Of a stretch of 64,000 nucleotides of DNA, positions 23,291-34,085 are shown piece by piece; the stretch's first letter is position 1, and every line of letters begins with the position of its first letter. This stretch comes from Lichtheimia corymbifera B2541 (lineage: Eukaryota > Mucoromycota > Mucoromycetes > Mucorales > Lichtheimiaceae): the NCBI GenBank assembly GCA_000697475.1, contig JNEU01000783.1:60405-124404 (forward strand), in the 5' to 3' direction. The position numbers were made by a program, and so were the translations under genes. The notes under the pieces are model-generated. The model was not told where the DNA came from, searched no databases, and was given only the letters and a program-made list of their open reading frames with translations.

Positions 23291-25235
23291 TCTTGATCTA
23301 GGCATGAGTCCGCATTCGAATGTATTATGAAACAGCAGCAGGTACTATTCAACATGCAGTGAACGTCTCTCTTTATTGACTGTCCTTTATCTAGATCCAC
23401 TCAAGATGCAGTCGTGTCAGCGCCCATTCCAATGTGCCTTCGCAACATGGACCAACTGATACATTTCGAGAAGCTTGGATACCAACGAGCCAACGCCAGC
23501 CATAGCCTAGGCGACGTGGAGCCAAGTTTGGAGACAGGCCCTTGTTTGATATATGTTTGATGTGAGTACCTTGCTGTAGTTGTCAATCATGATCATCGTG
23601 CTCACACGCATTATCCTCCTTTAGACTCCTTACGGGATGAGGATTCAGACACTACGATCCTTTTGCAGCCTTGTCAGCAATGTTCATGCCAAACTGCTTC
23701 CAGTTCATATGCCGCTTCGAAAGCTGATCCATTCATGTCATCGATTGATTGCTCATCACTATGAACAACTGGTTATTCGGTGATCCAGCACCTTGTCCTG
23801 AAGAAAGTCATCAAGCCGCCAGTGAGGAACTTGCCAAGTTCATGCATGCCATCCTTTCTTATTTCATAAAGGCGCCAATGCTGTATTGATGGATCTATTC
23901 TTTGAACGTGGATGGTGCTGTGGCCACGATGAAAATGCATGCAGAATCAGCAAGAAGGGTCGCACATTTCACAAACGACGTGAGAGTATGGATGCATGGA
24001 ATACGTTTCTTACGGTAGGTCCATACAACTGAAAATAGGCATGGACAGTATATTGATGGTCATATCTAGCCACGATTTCGCACGTTTATGTATTCGATCG
24101 ACGACATGAACAATGCCCCGGTGCGATTCTTTTTGCATTGCGACTATTGGATGGTGATCCTGAGTATGTGTGCTATGTCATTGAATATTCCGGATTGTGC
24201 GAAATTGTGGTAAGGGCATTGGATGTGATCATCGTAGTCATGAATGGGATGGTTGATGGGCGGACTGGTTTAGGCTGAGCGATTGGCGTTGTTCTTTGCC
24301 AAACTGCCCGAGAATACCGGTGGATCCACAATTTCAGACAATGGACGCGTTGTACCAGCACGAGCTCCTCGACGTCGCATTCACGTTTCAGTATCGAACG
24401 TGATCACCAACAGCTTGATGGTTACAAGGGGCGGGATCAACGCAGTCTTTATTCACTGCTGGATCATCAGGTAGATATATGCCATGGTGCTGCTGGAAGG
24501 ATATAAGGTTAACAACTTTGTGCTATTAGGTGACATTTGAAGCCTTGAAGCATGTACAGCTGGTACCTAATTTCGAGACGCGTATATCGATTGCCAAGAA
24601 ACGTGGTGTGCATCATGCCAGTGCCACAACCAGTAGTCATCACCATCACCATCAACAACCCAAACGATCCCTTTCCACCTTTGCACGTTCATCAACAAGC
24701 ACTACACGTGAGGGTCCTACTTTATCACGGCAGTCAAGTCTTTCACAGCTCGTATTTAACAAAGGAAGCAGTAACAATGGATCCACCACACCACCATCTG
24801 GTCCTCAAAGCCCACCTGTATCAACAGCTACTGATAGCACTAGCAACAACAGCGTTATCCACATCCATAAACCCAATACACCCTCGACACTACGAACCAA
24901 TGATGTTTCTATTGGTACACCCAATCCACCTTCAGCCACCTTTCTCCAACAAACTCAACGTGCGAATGCAACACCTGTGACAATGACCAACCCTTTCGCA
25001 AAGCTATCCAATTCGGTTAATGCGAATATGTCTTGCAATGAATTGGCTGCCGTTATCCTTGTACTACATGCAGCCAATTACAATGACACAGGTCTCGTGA
25101 TATATCATCAACATGAAGCATCCGCCTCTCTCACATCCATGCTCTTACCATATGATTGTGACAATAAGCACCGCAACGATGAGGACATCGCAATCACCTT
25201 TCTTCCATGACCGAGAAAATGAAGATAATGATCTA
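23291..25235 (+). pseudogene. FHIP pseudogene 1 (internally deleted, intron-containing)
   Basis: Co-linear with the FHIP gene at 10401-14409 but on the plus strand. It keeps the end of exon 1 with its intron (TATTATGAAACAGCAGCAGG), exon 2 (NIP-like PIPMCLRN, EPSLETGPC), exon 3 (STIP-like segments, FFERGWC) and introns with their original ends (for example GTAGGTCC...ATATCTAG near 24013-24070), so it arose by DNA duplication, not retroposition. The segment LALFFAKLPENTGGSTISDN at about 24284 is intact, but after NSLMVT the sequence jumps to the end of the parent's sixth exon (CGCAGTCTTTATTC), losing about 1.6 kb. The C-terminal exon (24531-25210) is open and close to the parent. Several frameshifts and stops in exons 2-4 make it non-functional as a whole. 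Confidence 0.9.
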
Positions 25236-25675
25236 GTACATACTTATTGACATACTTGGAATTTCTGTCAACTAAACCTCTATCACACTCGTTTCATGGT
25301 CCCTCGAGACCTAAACCCAGCGCTACTTTGTTGCTTGCCGTGCAGAGTTCAAGAAAATTAAAAGAGGAAAGCAAAACTTTATCATTTTATAATGGATAAG
25401 TCTATCTATGATCAAGTGTGGTTCTCAAAGGAAGAGCCTATGTACATAGATATCAGGGCAGACAGTGGTATCCATCGTCTAAAAAGCAGGGTCGCGGTAG
25501 AGAGAGGTCTCAGATAAGAGATTCCCAGTGACTGGCTCAAAAGATCCCGCCCGCTCCATTAACTTTGCGTGTGAGTGGAGAGAGAATAGATTACCATTTC
25601 CTCCCACCGCTTGGTAACCAACCTTTTCTTACGACAACGACGTTCGCTTCCCACCAACGAGAGAGAAAGAAAAAT
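25236..25675. other. Intergenic and promoter/leader of the arrestin-like gene
   Basis: No coding signal. The last about 60 bp (CACCAACGAGAGAGAAAGAA) is the purine-rich leader just upstream of the ATG at 25676. Confidence 0.4.
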
Positions 25676-26864
25676 ATGCGACGTTTTACTTCGGATACAA
25701 GTAAACACCTTCCACCGGTCGATTTGCAACTTGATGAAGCACCTGTGTATTTTATCGGACCCGCTACGCATGACAATCCAATGTCGCAAGTTCAAACACG
25801 GCTCATGGGAAGGGTGGTGTTCAATGATGCCAAGATCAAGTGGAATCGGATTACGCTTCAATATGTTGGGAAAGCAGGACTGGATATTCACGCACCATTG
25901 GCGACGTTGCCACGTGAATTGGCGGAACAAAATAATGGGAATGGCCAAGGATCCATGCGTCTCGACTCCAACATGACCTTATGCGATATAGAAAAGGAGC
26001 TTATCTTCACGGGTGAAAAGGTGATTGAATTTGGATTGCATTTACCTACCACGTTACCACCCAGCATCAAGACGCGCCATGCTCATGTCGAATATACACT
26101 CGCCGCCAACTTTTCAGCAGGCACCTTTTTCAAAAAGTATCGCATCCAGAAAAAAGTAACCGTGTGTCGACATTATCTACCAAGTCCAAGTGCCATGATC
26201 CCATGTGTCGAATACAGTCATGCTCAAGGATGGTTTGAATATTCAGCTGAAGTACCAAAGGCAGTGGCGATAGAAGCAGGGGAGATTGTCATTGCATTTC
26301 GGTGGAGCGTTGAAAAGGAACGAGTACAAGTGGATCGCATTGAACTTTCTTTGGAAGAGATTGAGACTTATAGGTAAAAAGTCAATGATATCACGTGATG
26401 ACGAGATTGGTTGCTTATCATTCCTCTTTAGATTCTCGACGAAATCAGGTGTACACAATTTACCACCCATGATCACTCGATTCCCATCCACAAGTTATCA
26501 TCCTCCCCCTTACTCAGGTTCATCAGAAACCCATTTTGTACGCACTCCGATTCCCATTAGTACACCAGCCAATCCCATCCAACGTCCTGTCAACACGCAT
26601 ACATTTAATCCTTTCCTTGATATTTCTCATCGTCTACGTCTCGTGGTCCATTTTACAAGCAATAATTCTGAGATTCAGCAAGCAGAACCGGTGTCTATGG
26701 AATTCCCAATCATTGTCACGGATTATCCAGCAGGAGAGACGGCCAACCTTAATACGGATATGGGTGTGGTATTGCCTGCAGGTGATGAAGCTGTCAACAT
26801 CGATCTTGACTTGCCAGAATATACTCCACGTTATGAAGAACATGATCAGTCATTACATAGTTAA
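25676..26864 (+). CDS. Arrestin-like adaptor (alpha-arrestin/ARRDC type) with PPxY motif
   Basis: Two exons (25676-26373 and 26432-26864) give 376 residues. Alpha-arrestins recruit Nedd4/Rsp5-type ubiquitin ligases to plasma-membrane transporters and receptors to trigger endocytosis. The N-terminal arrestin fold shows LDEAPVYFIG, LMGRVVFNDAKIKWNRITLQ and LHLPTTLPPSIKTRHAHVEY followed by TLAANFSAGTFFKKYRIQKK. The C-terminal half has IVIAFRWSVEKERVQVDRIE and LRLVVHFTSN. PPPY in the linker (SYHPPPYSG) fits a WW-domain ligand for the ligase; a second Tyr/Pro-rich site (LPEYTPRYEE) lies near the C-terminus. The ATG at 25676 (MRRFTSDTSKHLPP) is used; upstream in-frame codons lack an ATG. Confidence 0.88.
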
Positions 26865-27079
26865 AACCCTCTCCTCCTCACCATGTAATTCAAATGTATA
26901 CCCTTAATTATCCTCGTCCTCCCTCCTCCATTCTTTGTATAAAACGACAACATATATATTTACATGCCACCACCCATTGCATGATCCAATCCATCCTCCA
27001 ATCATCATCATTGGTAAATGAAAACAGAGATAAAACGTATTGTTTTCAAGTTGTCAAAAGAACATTGATATCCAAAGGG

Positions 27080-27298
27080 TCATGAAACAGCTACATCAGG
27101 AAGTGCAAGTTGAACAGAGGTGCGACGAAAAGGTCTATCCTGTCGACGTCGATGGGTGTGTAAAAGCTGGTCTCGTGGGTTGACCGTGGTTGTCGTTGTT
27201 GTTGTCGTTGTTGTTGTTGCTACCTTATCAGCATGGTCACTTGTGGTGTTGGTAACAGAAAGTAACTGACGTCGAATCCAAACACTCAAAGAGTCCAT
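27080..27298 (-). CDS. Possible small protein (72 residues)
   Basis: An ATG at 27298 follows a pyrimidine-rich leader (CTTCTCTTTTT...CACACAACG), as in expressed genes here. The product MDSLSVWIRRQLLSV... contains a run of 11 Thr codons and a basic, Arg-rich segment (LLHTHRRRQDRPFRRTS) and ends LALPDVAVS. It lies convergent to the arrestin gene and downstream of the RING-BRCT gene. No family is recognised, and it may be a chance frame. Confidence 0.4.
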   Translation of the reverse strand: MDSLSVWIRRQLLSVTNTTSDHADKVATTTTTTTTTTTVNPRDQLLHTHRRRQDRPFRRTSVQLALPDVAVS

Positions 27299-27421
27299 CG
27301 TTGTGTGAAAAAAAAAAAAAGAGAAGAAATGGGTGACATAAACGGGTTGGCCTCTTTTTTTTTGGGTGGGATGATGCGTGTGCGTATGCTTGGGGCGCAG
27401 GAGAATGATGATCGTGATGCA

Positions 27422-29011
27422 TTATGCAACGTGGTACAACTTGCGATCGAGAACCTTGGACGCGCTGATACAATCAATAATCCACCTTTCGGAAATAGGA
27501 CCTCCATCCCATCCATTTTGTCGTTCATTGCTTGAAGGAGATGATCCATGCACCTTATCGTTATCATCAGGGCATATGATCTGCACGGACTCGTCATAGG
27601 ACTCCACCACGCGTCCACCACCCTTTGTGATCAATGACATCAGTTCTTCTTTGCTTGGGTCGCGGAACTCGCCATCGAGATAAAAGCTTTGTCCTTCAAA
27701 GAAACGCGGTTGCTAAATAATGGTATATACTCGTCAACATCATGAGCTGCATTGTGTGTTTATATCAACTTACGCCTTTGGCTTTGTGTCCAATCACGAG
27801 ATACGGCTCCACCGGCAAAATATCATTTTGATGATAGCAATCCAAGACCCCTACTCCCAATATATAAGCGATCCATCTCCCTTCAAGTACACATTTCCAT
27901 ACTCACATTGATCACTCACGACCGGTTTACCTAAAAGTATGGCTTGTGAATACACGGTACCACCTTGAGAAGAAAGCAGGTTGTCTGTAAACATTGTTAG
28001 GTAAACACACGTATCTCTTTCTCACGCACAAGCATCTCATACCTGATGATACCAAAAGAAATGTTGTCTCCTGAGTCACTGAAGTCAAACGTTTGGCACC
28101 CATTCGGCGAAAGACTGATGGGATAATTTGTAACTATGATAGCAATCATTAGGTTATACCATTGGTGTGTGGGTGAAATGCCAATGCTTACCATGCGTAC
28201 GTCCTTGATACCGCATACAGCAATAATGGGCGAATCCAAAGAAATAGTCGATGATGTTGCCATGCTTTTCCTTCGTTCCTCTTCAGCTTCTTCAAATCGT
28301 GCATGGGCCTCTTGCGCTATCAAATCTCATCAATTAGATATTCGATCCCATAGAGTCCTCATTCTGCTGTTACGCACCTTGACGTATCTCCAAGGATGTC
28401 ACGTGCGTCACCTCCGAATCGCAAGTAGCACTCTGTTCTTGACCAGAATGTTGTGATGCTGATGATGATGATGCTCCTTGCCCGTGCTTGGTTGGATATG
28501 GATATTGCATTGATAGGTTGGGTTCTGGTTCCTGACGCCAATCCGTGTCATGTTCAGGCACCACCAGCGAAAGGTCTATAACGAGAGGGAATCATGCATT
28601 AGATGACGATGTTGCATATGCATTACAAGCATACATACTTTCATGGGTCTCCTGCTCATAGGCTTCACGCAGTTTGCCAAACTCGGCCACTATGCGATCG
28701 ATCGACTCGGCTTCATACAATAGCCGCCGGTGAAGTTTAAAGTTACAACAAGGACACGGTGTATTGCGCTTAAGCCAGTGTTGAATACAATCACGGCAGA
28801 ATGTGTGGCCACATGGAGTACTCGTTGCTTCGGTAATAGGTTGAAGGCTAGTGGAGTGAGTGCATGGGCGGCATGAGTCGACGACTGCGCAAATAGATCT
28901 CGTTCGTCAAGCTCACCAGATCGGGCATTGTAGTTCTTTCATCATACGTGACAGTAGACCAGCGATCGTGTCAGGCAATTCACTTGGCGAGGCTGCAACT
29001 GACTGGCTCAT
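27422..29011 (-). CDS. RING finger plus tandem BRCT protein, BRCA1/BARD1-like
   Basis: Eight exons join in frame to 387 residues. Residues 29-66 form a C3HC4 RING (CPIC, 11 residues, CGHTFCRDC, 10 residues, CPCC) starting LQCPICLQPITEATSTPCG, very like the BRCA1 RING, and it is followed by a helix (ESIDRIVAEFGKLREAYEQE) like the BRCA1/BARD1 dimer helices. A short Ser/Gln-rich linker and a charged helix (AHARFEEAEEERRKS) follow. BRCT 1 spans about 200-291 (IIAVCGIKDV, VFRRMGAKRL, AILLGKPVV, WVLDCYHQNDILPVEPYLV); BRCT 2 spans about 295-387 (FFEGQSFYLDGEF, LITKGGGRVV, ISERWIIDCISASKVLDRKL). This is the architecture of DNA-damage ubiquitin ligases in the nucleus; tandem BRCTs usually bind phosphopeptides. 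No ankyrin repeats and no long central region as in animal BRCA1. BRCA1 versus BARD1 cannot be decided from motifs. Confidence 0.9.
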
Positions 29012-29419
29012 ATTCAAAGAGGAGGAAGAACAATGGAAGAAGGAAAAAATGAATCCAAGACAAAAAAAAAGTCGTCGTCTGAAATGTGTATCGGGCTGCT
29101 ATACTACTACTACACACTATTAATGACGATGGTGGATGTGCGAGGTACGTTATGAGCTTATGCATAGGCACATATCATTTATTATATTATCATAGATAAC
29201 TAATGGATCAACGACAATCGATGCTTTCGAGGCAAGGTGTCATGAGCTGCTTGTAAATCATCCAGGGCTTCAATGGATTCATTCGCCACATTTGGACACA
29301 CCCATTCAAAATTTCAATCACACTTGCTTCCAATCATCTGGTCGTGGGCTTCTTGCAAGCGTTTTAATGTCTCAATATGATGCTATCCATGTCACCGCAT
29401 TAATTCACACTAGAGAGGT

Positions 29420-30470
29420 TCAAGAGAGAAGTGCATTACCAATAAAACCCAACATGATTCAAGGAAGGGTAACAACTCTCTGCCTTTCTTATCAAATGCA
29501 ATGGGAATCTCAACCTTGGGCACGCCATCACATACACATATGGTTGTGGAGACAGGTCTTGTTGTGGAGACTGGCCTTGCTGTTGAGATTGGGCTGGCTG
29601 TTGAGATTGGGCTTGCTGTGAACACTGGTCTTGTTGTAGAGTTGCAGGCTCCATACTTGTATCACACCACCTGGACACATAACATCATCAGCATATATAG
29701 TGAAATATGGAAAAGAGTGGAAAGAAACAGAGGGCTTACGTACCATGGCCATGAAGAAATAGTAGCTTCAATAAGCCAAACTCTTTGTAGGTCGCGTCTT
29801 CGTATGTATCAGCAACGCGTTTCATCATTAATAGCAACCAAACATTCCTTTATGGTGGTGGAAGCTTTTCTTTGGGCACCCGGACTTCCTAGTGCCTTTG
29901 ATGTTTCCAAAAGGCAAATTTCAAGGTTGTCGAGTTTGGTAGCGCGGATAACACCATCTGCCAAATATCTTGGCTCGCGATCTCCAGCGTTCGGATAATG
30001 CATGCTGTTCAAAGATTCTTCTCCAGGAGAAAAGGCTGTCACGTGATGTTCGCGCTGCATGTATCGTATCGGACACATGTTTTCGTGATTGGCCATATCA
30101 CAGAGTCGTCCCATGCTATTCCAGATGATGTTGGATCCATCATCGAGGATACAGGTTTTCTGCCCAATAACCAGCATGTCAGTAAGAGCCTGGATTAAAG
30201 CGTATCACTTGCACTGCCGTAATGATGCTCTTGACGAATAGAAATTTGTTGCGGTGGAGTGGATCCTGTATCCTTGTCAATGTGATGGCATCATCCATTT
30301 TGTACAGAGTGGCCTGAATAAAGGTCGCATTGTAGTCCACGAGAAATTCCTTGAATTAAAATGACCACGAACCGCAGCCACGACGTTGTTGATGCCATCA
30401 AACTCTTGCCATGATGTTTTCTCTTGATTTTTGACTGACGCCTTGCATGATGTCTTGTGCCACAAAGTAC
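29420..30470 (-). pseudogene. Decayed member of a Mucorales multicopy family (possible PD-(D/E)XK-like protein)
   Basis: Minus-strand pieces in changing frames read, in order, FLVDYNATFIQATLYKMDD (about 30340), FLFVKSIITAVQVIRFNPGS (about 30230), ADGVIRATKLDNLEICLLET (about 29950), then, with an intron (GTACGTAA...GTCCAG, about 29674-29743), LLKLLFLHGHGGVIQVWSLQ. The ADGV...EICLLE spacing and the later VWSL strand resemble a repeat-like protein family I know from Mucorales genomes that has a PD-(D/E)XK-like signature; this is inference from memory of the pattern. A stop follows GSYL-type codons and at least two frame changes occur, so it is not functional. The 3' part is replaced by a CAACAG-type minisatellite. 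Confidence 0.45.
29545..29640. repeat. Minisatellite of degenerate 15-18 bp units
   Basis: Plus strand repeats TTGTTGTGGAGACTGG / CTTGCTGTTGAGATTGGG-like units about six times (TTGAGATTGGGCTGGCTG twice nearly identical). It expands the 3' end of the decayed gene and encodes repeated Gln/Ser or Leu/Asn peptides depending on frame. Confidence 0.75.
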
Positions 30471-30490
30471 CATTCTAAGGCGCGGTACAC

Positions 30491-30826
30491 CTATGACACC
30501 AAACAAAAAAGCCCCGAACTTTTCCTCAGACTGCGATTGCCCTTTTGTAAGAACGTAAGAACACGCGTTGATCTCTGATTACTTTTTAAAAGATGAAGCG
30601 TACAACTCAATATATTCAATGTATAAATCAATAGGGAGGCGACGCAAAAGGATAATAACACATACCACAAAGAATCCATCAAGGAATAGCGTTCATTGTC
30701 CCAAAAGCAATCGATATGGTAATGACAGCATGAGCTAAATGGATAACTGCAAAGATTAATATAGTCCGCGTCACACAAATCCACCTTTGATATGTACCAA
30801 GAGCCATTAATGGAGCATGCAGCCAT
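30491..30826 (-). CDS. Possible small single-pass membrane protein with Cys-rich N-terminal part
   Basis: The ATG at 30826 opens 111 codons. The first 45 residues carry several cysteines (AACSING, KVDLCDADYINLCS, SSCCHYHIDCFW). They precede a hydrophobic segment (LWYVLLSFCVASLLIYTLNI) and a basic tail (KSNQRSTRVLTFLQKGNRSLRK). This order suggests a membrane anchor with a small disulfide-rich ectodomain, but there is no signal peptide and no recognised family. It could be a chance frame; the TM segment and Cys spacing argue mildly for a gene. Confidence 0.4.
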   Translation of the reverse strand: MAACSINGSWYISKVDLCDADYINLCSYPFSSCCHYHIDCFWDNERYSLMDSLWYVLLSFCVASLLIYTLNILSCTLHLLKSNQRSTRVLTFLQKGNRSLRKSSGLFCLVS

Positions 30827-30832
30827 ATACAA

Positions 30833-31122
30833 GATGCGATAGACAAAAGAGATGTGGGTTTATGTGGTCGACAGCGACTTTGCTTTTATTTTTGCGTGTG
30901 GCGTGGGAAATGTTGTCCATGCAAGAAGAGGAGATTGTGATGAATTAGGGCTGAGCTCTTTGACATCATCAACCACTGATAAATTCATCCACCATCAAGA
31001 AAGGGAGATGACCCATATATACATATCCGATAGACCATCTTACTGTACATTGAAATGAACGTATATATTTGCATACACAAGAAATAGATAAATTGGACGG
31101 TGGGATGGGGTGAGGTCTACTA
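30833..31122. other. Intergenic, no gene recognised
   Basis: Short spacer downstream of the GH125 gene; no signal. Confidence 0.4.
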
Positions 31123-33296
31123 CTACTTCTTCATGATAAGATGGGGTCTTTCTTTGGCTATCTTGAGAATAGCTTGTCCAAATAAGCCATTGGCCCATGC
31201 AAACCATGACCGAGTATACATGTCTTTTCCGGGATCCTTTTTGTCATATACGTTGAATGATTCATGGATAAGCCCCGTCTTGTCAGTGGAGTGAAGAATA
31301 ATGTCAAGAGCTTGCTTGATCTCGTTGTCATCCGATGAAGTCAAAATCTATATAGAGAGCCTGATCAGCTTCCCTTTCATCCAACCCATAGTCACCTATG
31401 TACATACCCTGACAATTTGTGACATGGGCCATGCATAATTGATGCCAATATGGGGACCACCAATGCCACTACCCCGTGGCCCGTCAAAGTAATAAGGATT
31501 GGCACGTGACAAGACCAGTTTTCGAGTATTTTGGTAAACCGGATCGCTCGCATCCACAAAACCAAGCATCGGCAAAGAAAGCAAACTAGGCACATTGGCA
31601 TCGTCCATGATCAATCGTGACCCGTAACCATCCACCTCGTATGCAAACACCTTGTCGAATCCAGGCACATCCACCACAGCGTACTTGTAAATAGCATCCC
31701 GAATCTCTTTGGCAAGTTGTCCAGACTGATCAGCAATGGCTTTCAGCTGTTCTTGTTTGGATACCACTTGTTGATCACTGCCACCACCACCGGCCTTGTT
31801 GTTGCCATGGATCTGGCTCAGCATTTGTGAAATATGCGTCAGTTCCACCGACATTTGTGCATTGCCAGGGATAAAAAAGGGAAAGATGGTAGCATCATCG
31901 GATGGGCGAAACAAGCTCTTGACAAGTCCTGTACGTTGTACTGCATTACCAATGCCTTCATTGAATTGGGTCTCGGTGGGTCTATCCGTGTTTTGTGTAA
32001 ATGTATAATGGGGCGTCATGGGTTCACCTTTTATCATTCATCCATTAGTCCCATTTGTACGCCTTGTCTCCTTTTTATACATACCAGTGTTGGGGTCAAA
32101 TGTAGGCTCCTGTTGCTCTTGGATCGTTCGTAATACGTCATTGACAGCATCCACCCAAGTATCGGATCGTACAAACGAATCGTCACCGGTCATATTCCAA
32201 TAGCGATACGAGAATCCAAGGAATGATGCTAATGAATCAATTTCCCACTTGTATTCGTAGACTAATGCAATGTGATATAATTAGCCCATGATATAGAAAG
32301 GAGAGAGATTGGCTGACTTACCACCCTCTTGATGTGTATGAGCAGCATTAAAGTTTTCCCTTTTTTCCATCCCATCGCTTCTCATTGATACGGGTTCATT
32401 GAAGGCGTTTGCGTATGGGGCCAAGTGAACAAACTGAGCTTGCATATGAATCAATCCAAGGAAAAGTCGCTTCAAGTTCACGTCTTGGTTGATAGAGTCG
32501 ATGTAAGGCAGTAACTGGTTTGCTGAATCACGCAGCCACATGGCGTGAATGTCGCCTGTAATAACAAATGACAAGGGTGTATCGCAATGGGTGACATTAC
32601 GGACGCATTCGGTTGCTTGAATGGTGGTGTCAAGTGTATTGGGAAGAGCGTTGGTGAAGAGTCGTGCCAAATCGGGGTCTGCCATCTATTTTGGGGGGGG
32701 GTTGATACATTAATGCTCTGCTGCTGAGTTGCTATGCCAACAACCCCAGGTACAACTAAGCATTCCATTACCTTGGATGAAATGGTTTCTATAGTCGAAT
32801 CGATGACATTACTGGCAAACTTGCGACATTCTTCGATAGGTCGCTGAAATGGTAGATTCAATGGTCCACCACTACCAGGTTCATGGAAATCTCTGGCAAA
32901 ACTATTATGGACATTAATAAATGAAGGATTGAAAAAGAAGCATACATACTCTGTGTAATCAGGACACTCAGGCATTGGATGCGGTGAAGGTGATGGAGGT
33001 TGTGGTGGTGGATTGCGAATAACTGGGTATCGGTTGGGATGAGACCAAATTCTACAGATGGGCTGTTGTTGGTCGTCGACTTGAAGACAAAGGAGAAAGC
33101 TCGTGGTGAAGAAGATGAGGATACCACAAGAAAGAAGGAGGTTTATATATCGCCAACGCCGTAAACAGAGCCGAGATTTGCTGTCACTACTACTGCCACT
33201 ACTGTAATAGCTGGCATGATCGCCATCACTTTCCACTTGTGCTCCTCCTCCTGCTCCTGTTACACGTTCCGCTGATAGATGCTCATGCAGGGGCAT
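31123..33296 (-). CDS. Glycoside hydrolase family 125 exo-alpha-1,6-mannosidase, membrane-anchored
   Basis: GH125 enzymes remove terminal alpha-1,6-mannose by an inverting, metal-independent mechanism. Exon 1 (ATG at 33296) has a cytoplasmic tail and one signal-anchor (LLLSCGILIFFTTSFLLCLQ), so the protein is type II, as expected for a Golgi or ER glycosidase. After a Pro-rich stem, the catalytic domain shows FVITGDIHAMWLRDSANQL, where the conserved DIxAMWLRDS block carries the acid residue, HTHQEGG, WEIDSLASFLGFSYRYW, DANVPSLLSLPMLGF, RGSGIGGPHIG, AWPMSQIVR and the C-terminal ARSWFAWANGLFG-like segment (TRSWFAWANGLFGQAI). Exon junctions near 32941, 32780, 32695, 32320, 32085 and 31408 are in frame with consensus ends. 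Ser/Gly/Gln-rich insert (GNNKAGGGGSDQQ) at about 31785 is unusual but in frame. Confidence 0.93.
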
Positions 33297-34085
33297 GATA
33301 GAATTCCTTTTGTATTGCTCACAATCGCTCTCCAGTTGGATATATTACAGATAAATCGTCGCTTCCCGTGATGATTCAGTTGCGTGCGTTTCCTTGCATA
33401 TGACATGCACAAAATGTACGTTTGATGTTGCTGCTGACAATGGGGTCGTTGTTCTTGTGCCACTCGCTGTGTAAAAAAGAAATAAAAGAAAAAAGTAACA
33501 ATCGACCTCTTTTTTCGAAAAAGAGAGAAAGAGAGAAACAATGAAAGCGTTTGTGGCAAAGAAGAAAGAGGGCAAACAAAGAACAATCGCCAACAAATTT
33601 TCCCTCACTACTTGTTCCCATAGTGGACAAACGTTGCCTTGTCTCCCACACAAAAGGACCATAGAAATCGTTTGACCTGGGATTAATGTCATGATGGGTC
33701 CATGTGATACACGCCACAAGACCCCCGTAACAAAAAAGCGCATAAACTTTAATGCTGCCCGCCACGTCAGTGCCGTATACCCGACATAATAATGCACTTG
33801 TCATTACGATGCAGTATGTGTGTATGTATAATTGTCGGGCATGGCTCTTTTTTCTCTCCTCGGTCAAAGAGCCAACATCGTAACATTTGAGATCTGACGG
33901 GGCTGCAATCATAAACAAAGCCATATGTTGCAAAAAACAAACACAATAACAGTCAAACGCCTCTTGTTGGCTCCTGATCTTACAAGTGGATAAATCTTTA
34001 TTCAGATAAAAAGAATTATGTAGCAGCGACTGATCTGGTAATGTATGCAGCATCATGTACGTTCAGCAGGTATATAATAATGTGC
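33297..34085. other. Upstream region of GH125
   Basis: An overlapping minus frame of 226 codons (33376-34056) exists, but its composition (Cys/His/Phe-rich, no motif) and its position in the likely leader and promoter of GH125 argue against a gene. T-rich and GAGAAAGA tracts near 33500-33540 look like leader sequence. Confidence 0.45.

Noticed and set aside
25565..25675. Upstream in-frame extension of the arrestin-like protein
   Set aside because: It begins at a TTG codon, not ATG, and lies in the purine-rich leader; the ATG at 25676 fits better.
29545..29640. Short regularly spaced repeats as a CRISPR-like array
   Set aside because: Units are contiguous, degenerate and without unique spacers; a eukaryotic minisatellite explains them.
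33376..34056. 226-codon minus-strand frame upstream of GH125
   Set aside because: It overlaps the likely promoter and leader of GH125, has no recognisable domain, and its Cys/Phe-rich composition follows T-rich DNA.
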